Source of the DNA: Spirochaetaceae bacterium
GTDB lineage: Bacteria > Spirochaetota > Spirochaetia > SZUA-6 > Bin103
NCBI GenBank assembly: GCA_026710565.1
Contig: JAPOQV010000248.1
Coordinates: forward strand, 1-10,133
Direction: 5' to 3'
DNA: 10,133 nucleotides
A program made the translations under genes and the position numbers. How positions within the stretch are numbered: the stretch's first letter is position 1; every line of letters begins with the position of its first letter. Positions 6,502-10,133 of this stretch are shown here, piece after piece. Under the pieces are notes generated by a model, which made no database searches, was not told where the DNA came from, and worked only from the letters and a program-made list of their open reading frames with translations.

Positions 6502-7146
6502 ATGGCGCAGCCGTATCCGCTGCTGTACGCGGTCGGCGACTCGATCTCGATCGGATGGCTCCCGCACCTGGCGCACTGCGTCGGCAAGGCATCAGCGCGG
6601 TTGCCAACGGCGCGTTACACGGTCGCGCACGCACCCGGGTGGGGTACTTCCGAGGTGCTCCGCAACCGGGTCGCCGCGTGGCTGCGGGGCTACCAGCCCG
6701 CCGTGATCGCCTGCAACACCGGGCTGCATGACATCGGCCGCGCACGGGCGGCGGACTGGCAACGGGCCGTGGCCCCCGAGCGGTATGAACGGAACCTCGA
6801 CGCGCTGATCGGGATCTTCCGCGCCGCGGCGGCGTCCGCCCGCCTGCTGTGGCTGACGACGACGCCGATCATCCGGGCCCGCATGGATGCGACCGAAGGA
6901 TACCGTCACTACAAGCGGGACGAGGCCGACGTCGCTGCGTACAACGACATCGCGAACGCCGTGATGGAGCGAAATCGTGTCGAGGTGCTCGACCTGCACG
7001 GAGCGGTGAATTGCGCCGGGACCGAACGGCTGATCGGTCCGGACGGGGTGCACTTCACCGAGGACGGCTCCCGGCTGCTCGGCAGTCTGGTCGGTTGGCG
7101 GGTCATCGGCGAGCACTTGAGAACGGTCGAGGAGGAGGAAGGATGA
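6502..7146 (+). CDS. SGNH/GDSL-type hydrolase (probable carbohydrate esterase)
   Basis: An esterase-like enzyme of 214 residues, probably removing acyl groups from a carbohydrate or related substrate. Block I is VGDSISIGW (11-19), with S14 as nucleophile. Block II glycine is in APGWGTS (44-50). Block III reads CNTGLHDIG (71-79), where the usual GxND Asn is replaced by His, a form I recall from a bacterial branch of SGNH hydrolases. Block V is GPDGVHFTEDG (179-189), with D181 and H184 completing the triad. No signal peptide is visible, so it is probably cytoplasmic unless exported otherwise. The ATG at 6502 places the GDS motif at the normal distance from the N-terminus; an upstream in-frame TTG at 6442 would add a stretch that does not look coding and would cover the inverted repeat. 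The stop overlaps the next start (ATGA), so the two genes are coupled. Confidence 0.9.
   Translation: MAQPYPLLYAVGDSISIGWLPHLAHCVGKASARLPTARYTVAHAPGWGTSEVLRNRVAAWLRGYQPAVIACNTGLHDIGRARAADWQRAVAPERYERNLDALIGIFRAAAASARLLWLTTTPIIRARMDATEGYRHYKRDEADVAAYNDIANAVMERNRVEVLDLHGAVNCAGTERLIGPDGVHFTEDGSRLLGSLVGWRVIGEHLRTVEEEEG
7130..7135 (+). promoter_or_regulatory. Strong Shine-Dalgarno of the TIM-barrel gene
   Basis: AGGAGG, part of a longer run of purines, lies 7 bases before the ATG at 7143 and within the end of the esterase gene. It decides the start in favour of 7143. Confidence 0.8.
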
Positions 7147-8822
7147 GCAAGCCCAAGGGACGGCTTTCGAGACGCTACCGCGTCATGTGGGACCAGAACC
7201 ACCCCTACGAGTCCATGTACAACCCGCCGATGGCGCCGGAGATGCATGGGGCCGGACACCTCGGCTACTTCGAGGGCACCCCGGTGGACGCATGTACGGA
7301 GGGGATCGGCCCCGACGCCGGCTACGTCAGCGCGTTCCCGTCGCAGAAGACGCGCATGGAGTACCTGGTCGAGCGCTACGAGCGCGGCGCCACGCTCGGC
7401 GACGTGCGTTACTGGCGCCATGCCGAGAACCTGAAGCGGACCTGGGCGGCGGGCCACGATCCGCTCGGCCTGCAGGTGGAGGAGGCTCAGCGCCTGGGCG
7501 TCGACTTCTGGTTCCGCCTGAGCATGAACGACTGGCACCACGTCTCCGGCGGAAAGGTCTACCGGCTCGGCGGCAGCCGCTTCTACGAGGAGCGCACTGA
7601 CCTGCTGATCGGCGAGGAGGGAGCAGCCGGCTGGAAGGACCACCCGCATACGCAGTCTGCCCTGACGTGGATGCAGGACTTCGCGCACGAGGAGGTGCGC
7701 GCCCTGCGCCGCGACATCGCGCTGGAGGTGTGCGAGCGCTACGACTGCACCGGCTTCGTGTTCGACTTCATCCGCATCCCCGGCTACTTCCGCTTCGGGG
7801 AGGAGCGGCGCAACGCCCGCCTGCTGACGCAGATGGTGCGCGAGACGCGCGCCGGCCTGGACGAGATCGGGAAGGCCAAGGGCCGTGAGATCGGCTTGGC
7901 CGTGCGCCTGCCCCCTACCCTGGACGGCACCCGCCGCCTGGGGATCGACATCGAGGACTGGATCGACGACCACCTGGTCGACATCGTGGTGACGTCGCCG
8001 TTCTTCCCGCAGGACACCGAGCACGACGCGGCCGAATGGGTGGCGCTTGCCCGGAGCTCGCCCGTGCACCTGCTGGCCGCGATCGAGGAGGGCTACATGG
8101 CCGGCCACAACGACGGCCACAACCGCTGGTGGTACGACCCACCGCTGATGACGCCGATGTCGCTCGACATGGTGCGCGGCATGGCCGCGCGCCACCACCG
8201 CGCGGGCGTCGACGGCCTGTACGCGTTCAACTGGTTCGGGACCTTGCCGACCTACGACCAGGACCTGGTGCCCGCGCTCGACGAGATAGCCGATCCCGAG
8301 CGGCTGCGCTACCTGGACAAGCGCTACCTGGTGATGCGCTCGACGGGGTCGTTTCCCAACTGCCTGAACATCGAGCGGACTCTGCCCCTGACCATCACCG
8401 GCGATCCGGCGCCGCTGACCTTCGACATCGTCGACGACGTCGCCGGCGCAGGGGACCTGGTCCGCTCGGTGCGCCTGCTCCTGCACGTGGCCAACGCGAC
8501 AATCGCGGACGAGCTGGAGGTGCGCATGGAAGGCCCCGGCGGCGCCACGGTGATGCCGTTGGCCAATCCGATGGAGCCGGGCGTACGGCAGGACCCGCGC
8601 ACGGCCTGGTTCATCTACGATCTGCGCTCGACGCCGCCACGCGCCGGTGTGAACCGCTTCACCGTGCGCGCCAGCCGGCGCAACCAGCGCACCGCTGACG
8701 AACTGCCGCTGACCGTCGAGGACGCGGAGTTGGAGATCGGCTACGAGGGGACCCGCACGGGCAGGCTTCCGGCGCACGGCGCAACCGCCGACGTTCCGTC
8801 CCTGGGACTGCCGGTCAGTTGA
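7143..8822 (+). CDS. Glycoside-hydrolase-like TIM-barrel protein, uncharacterised
   Basis: A 559-residue protein resembling the family-10-like glycosidase group by its strand pattern, though I cannot name a family. Strand-like segments ending in polar or acidic residues run in order: GVDFWFRLSMND (119-130, followed by WHH), TGFVFDFIR (203-211), IGLAVRLPP (250-258), VDIVVTSPFF (279-288), HLLAAIEEG (309-317) and GVDGLYAFNWF (355-365). This is the repeat pattern of a TIM barrel. D208, E315/E316 and possibly D130 are candidate acidic catalytic residues. Residues from about 405 to 559 are rich in alternating hydrophobic residues and look like a beta-sandwich domain. No signal peptide is present (basic N-terminus, then MWDQNHPY). 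GHND-GHNR (321-327) comes from a short 9-base tandem repeat in the DNA. It is translationally coupled to the esterase by a 4-base overlap. The function is inferred as glycan breakdown from fold and context only. Confidence 0.85.
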   Translation: MSKPKGRLSRRYRVMWDQNHPYESMYNPPMAPEMHGAGHLGYFEGTPVDACTEGIGPDAGYVSAFPSQKTRMEYLVERYERGATLGDVRYWRHAENLKRTWAAGHDPLGLQVEEAQRLGVDFWFRLSMNDWHHVSGGKVYRLGGSRFYEERTDLLIGEEGAAGWKDHPHTQSALTWMQDFAHEEVRALRRDIALEVCERYDCTGFVFDFIRIPGYFRFGEERRNARLLTQMVRETRAGLDEIGKAKGREIGLAVRLPPTLDGTRRLGIDIEDWIDDHLVDIVVTSPFFPQDTEHDAAEWVALARSSPVHLLAAIEEGYMAGHNDGHNRWWYDPPLMTPMSLDMVRGMAARHHRAGVDGLYAFNWFGTLPTYDQDLVPALDEIADPERLRYLDKRYLVMRSTGSFPNCLNIERTLPLTITGDPAPLTFDIVDDVAGAGDLVRSVRLLLHVANATIADELEVRMEGPGGATVMPLANPMEPGVRQDPRTAWFIYDLRSTPPRAGVNRFTVRASRRNQRTADELPLTVEDAELEIGYEGTRTGRLPAHGATADVPSLGLPVS

Positions 8823-8863
8823 GACCGGCGCGCGAGATTGCGCGGCGATCCGTGCTCGGCAGA

Positions 8864-9304
8864 TCAGAATCGATAGAGGAGCGCTTCGTCGTCGACAGCA
8901 TCCCTGAGCCGCAATTGTACGACGCCTGAGTCACGCCGGTAGGCTGCTCGCCACCGCGCCTTGACGTCGCCGAGATCGAACGAGTGCTGCTCGGTTATCC
9001 ATGCTTCACAACGGTCCCCGTTGCCGTCATGGATGAGGGTAATCCTGAGTTGGACCGGGTCCGACTCCATGAACGAGTCGTCCTTGAGCAGTCGGAACTC
9101 GTGATGCCGGCAGCCACCGGCATACGAGACGCTGACCGCGAGCACATCGCCGGTTACAGCGGCGCCATTCAGAGTAAAGGGATCCGACGTGGGCGTGCCT
9201 TCTCCCCGAAACACACAGGCTCCCAGGAGGACGACCACGGCCGCCAGGCCGGTCACTCCGCACGACCTCCAACGGGTCAGCCTACGGCTCGCGGTCCGGC
9301 CCAT
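8864..9304 (-). CDS. Small predicted lipoprotein, uncharacterised
   Basis: A 146-residue protein with a basic N-terminus (several Arg), a hydrophobic run at about 18-28 and the lipobox LLGAC, so C30 should be lipid-modified. After it comes a mostly beta-looking domain with two further cysteines (C65 in YAGGCRHHEF, C99 in HDGNGDRCEAW) that could form a disulfide. D93, N95 and D97 in HDGNGDRC resemble a small metal-binding loop, though this is speculative. The start at 9304 is supported by a GAGGAAG Shine-Dalgarno (9308-9314) inside the upstream gene. It overlaps that gene's end by 23 bases, so the two are probably co-expressed. It ends 41 bases from the convergent TIM-barrel gene. No function recognised. 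Confidence 0.8.
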   Translation of the reverse strand: MGRTASRRLTRWRSCGVTGLAAVVVLLGACVFRGEGTPTSDPFTLNGAAVTGDVLAVSVSYAGGCRHHEFRLLKDDSFMESDPVQLRITLIHDGNGDRCEAWITEQHSFDLGDVKARWRAAYRRDSGVVQLRLRDAVDDEALLYRF

Positions 9305-9722
9305 CCCCTTCCTCGGGCTCGGCGGACGACGGCGGCGCGACGGCCGCCGCGATCTCCGGCCAGCCGAGCTCCGCCCAGCGCTCGCGGACCTCGCGCAGCC
9401 GCTCCATCGCGAAGTCCCGCGTCTCTCCCTGCATGACGGTGCCGCGCTCCACCTGCGCGATCAGCCGGTCCAGCCGCTGCAGGACCAGCCGTTTGGCGGC
9501 CTCGCCGCGGCGCGCGTCGGGGTGGCGCCGCACCGACCGCGTCACCTCGCGGTGCCAGCGCTCCGGCAGCGCCTGGTCGTTGACGATGTCGGTCGTGTCG
9601 GCGATGGCGGTGTTGATCACCTTCTCGACGTGGCGGATCCCCCTGGTGAGCATGAACTTCAACAGGAACGAGACGCCGCCGACCGCGGCGGCGGCGACCA
9701 CGACTACGAGCAGGACCGACAC
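9282..9722 (-). CDS. Small membrane-anchored protein, uncharacterised
   Basis: A 146-residue open frame starting at a GTG (9720-9722). Residues 3-24 form one strongly hydrophobic helix, followed by a positively charged flank (K22, R27, R30). Most of the rest is amphipathic helix rich in Arg and Glu (about 30-125, with a likely coiled-coil stretch at 76-117), and a proline- and acid-rich tail ends the protein. The predicted topology is a single N-terminal anchor with a helical soluble domain. The Shine-Dalgarno is weak, so the start is less certain than the frame. It overlaps the lipoprotein gene by 23 bases. It is not recognised as a known family, but the membrane helix, composition and coupling favour a real gene. 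Confidence 0.65.
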   Translation of the reverse strand: MSVLLVVVVAAAAVGGVSFLLKFMLTRGIRHVEKVINTAIADTTDIVNDQALPERWHREVTRSVRRHPDARRGEAAKRLVLQRLDRLIAQVERGTVMQGETRDFAMERLREVRERWAELGWPEIAAAVAPPSSAEPEEGDGPDREP

Positions 9723-9741
9723 GCCGTGTCGCCCGCTCTTT

Positions 9742-9759
9742 GTCGGCGGTGCCGCCGAC
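9742..9759 (-). terminator. Hairpin without T-run before the small membrane-protein gene
   Basis: GTCGGCGG (9742-9749) and CCGCCGAC (9752-9759) are perfect reverse complements with a 2-base centre. On the minus strand AAAGAGC follows, so it lacks the T-run of a standard terminator. It may be a terminator-like stem or an operator 20 bases before the GTG at 9722. Confidence 0.35.
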
Positions 9760-9808
9760 GCTCAGGAGCCATGCCGGCGCAGTGTACGACGTGAAGCGTC
9801 CGGCTTCG

Positions 9809-9837
9809 ATGCTGCTGCCCATGCGGCGCAGCAGCAT
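9809..9837 (-). terminator. Stem-loop downstream of the nuclease gene
   Basis: ATGCTGCTGC (9809-9818) pairs perfectly with GCAGCAGCAT (9828-9837) around a 9-base loop, 25 bases past the nuclease stop codon. No T-run follows on the minus strand. The position fits transcript-end formation or mRNA protection. Confidence 0.45.
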
Positions 9838-9862
9838 GGCGCCAAAGAGCAGGAGGACGGCG

Positions 9863-10133
9863 TCACATGCCCCAGACGGTGACCTGCGCTGCGCCGGCGC
9901 CGGGCGGCGCAGCGCGGCGAAAGGTCTTCTCCTCCCAGCTCCGCTCCGTCGACCGGTCGAACAGGATCAGGTGTCCCGCCTCCGCTCCGCACCGGTCCAT
10001 GTAGGCGCGCGTCTGCTCCAGCCCCTCTGCGAGGGTCCGCTCCAGGTCGCCGTGCCTCACCTTGCACTCCACCACCCAGCGCCGTTCGCGCCCGCCCTGC
10101 GGCCACACGATCAGCAGGTCCGTGCGCCCGCGC
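9863..10133 (-). CDS. C-terminal end of a PD-(D/E)XK nuclease-fold protein (partial, start beyond right edge)
   Basis: The last 89 residues and stop codon of a longer gene; the frame stays open to the window edge. The visible part begins GRTDLLIVWP and continues to RRWVVECKV. The Asp (10118-10120) followed by the E-x-K (10061-10069) gives the D...ExK arrangement of the PD-(D/E)XK nuclease core. A helix-rich stretch GLEQTRAYMDRCGAEAGHLILFDR follows in two parts (a helix, then a hydrophobic strand), then a WEEKTF segment and VTVWGM at the end. This closely resembles the C-terminal domain of a group of AAA-type ATPases of unknown function that carry such a nuclease domain. Whether an ATPase domain precedes it cannot be seen here. 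An apparent internal GTG start at 10108 is not the true start, because coding resemblance continues upstream of it. Confidence 0.8.
   Translation of the reverse strand, partial: RGRTDLLIVWPQGGRERRWVVECKVRHGDLERTLAEGLEQTRAYMDRCGAEAGHLILFDRSTERSWEEKTFRRAAPPGAGAAQVTVWGM

Noticed and set aside
6909..8777. A 622-codon minus-strand open frame opposite the esterase and TIM-barrel genes
   Set aside because: It spans two plus-strand genes with clear motifs and start signals, and its composition is typical of antisense frames in GC-rich DNA.
8829..8844. A small stem-loop between the convergent TIM-barrel and lipoprotein genes as a bidirectional terminator
   Set aside because: Only five base pairs and no T-run on either strand.

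Overview
The window is GC-rich bacterial DNA (roughly 70% GC by eye), densely packed with genes of metabolic and transport type. No rRNA, tRNA, CRISPR array, phage gene or recognisable insertion sequence was seen. The style (family 5 solute-binding transporter operons, sugar-lactone hydrolases, SGNH esterases, an ATPase/PD-(D/E)XK-type gene end) fits an uncultivated high-GC environmental bacterium. A spirochaete- or Chloroflexi-like host is possible, but the sequence does not decide the phylum.

Left block, minus strand, read right to left (6311 to 1). This is one co-directional array: an amidohydrolase_2 family hydrolase (5382-6311), an AlkD-like DNA glycosylase (4674-5378), a transaldolase-family protein (3220 to about 4644), two peptide/sugar-type ABC permeases of the DppB/DppC kind (2199-3182 and 1064-2206, overlapping by 8 bases), and the first 330 residues of their periplasmic solute-binding protein (1-991, running off the left edge). 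No ATPase gene is present, so the ATP-binding subunits must lie further left or elsewhere.

Central block, plus strand. Divergent from the amidohydrolase across a 190-base gap are an SGNH/GDSL-type esterase (6502-7146) and, coupled by a 4-base ATGA overlap, a 559-residue protein with a glycoside-hydrolase-like TIM barrel (7143-8822). The gap carries a perfect 22-base inverted repeat and four CCGTCT direct repeats, a plausible shared control region.

Right block, minus strand. A small lipoprotein (8864-9304) overlaps the end of a small membrane-anchored protein (9282-9722). These lie downstream of the C-terminal end of a nuclease-fold protein with D...ExK residues, which runs off the right edge (9863-10133). 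This block looks unrelated to the sugar locus.

Taken together, the left and central blocks look like a carbohydrate or sugar-lactone uptake and breakdown locus: an esterase and a glycosidase-like enzyme to release units, a binding-protein transporter to import them, and a lactonase-like hydrolase and aldolase-type enzyme to process them. The odd members are the DNA glycosylase, which has visibly lower GC than the transaldolase next to it, and the transaldolase. The latter has a long N-terminal extension, no clear start signal, a Gln where classical transaldolases have a catalytic Glu, and a perfect 16-base-arm hairpin inside its coding sequence.
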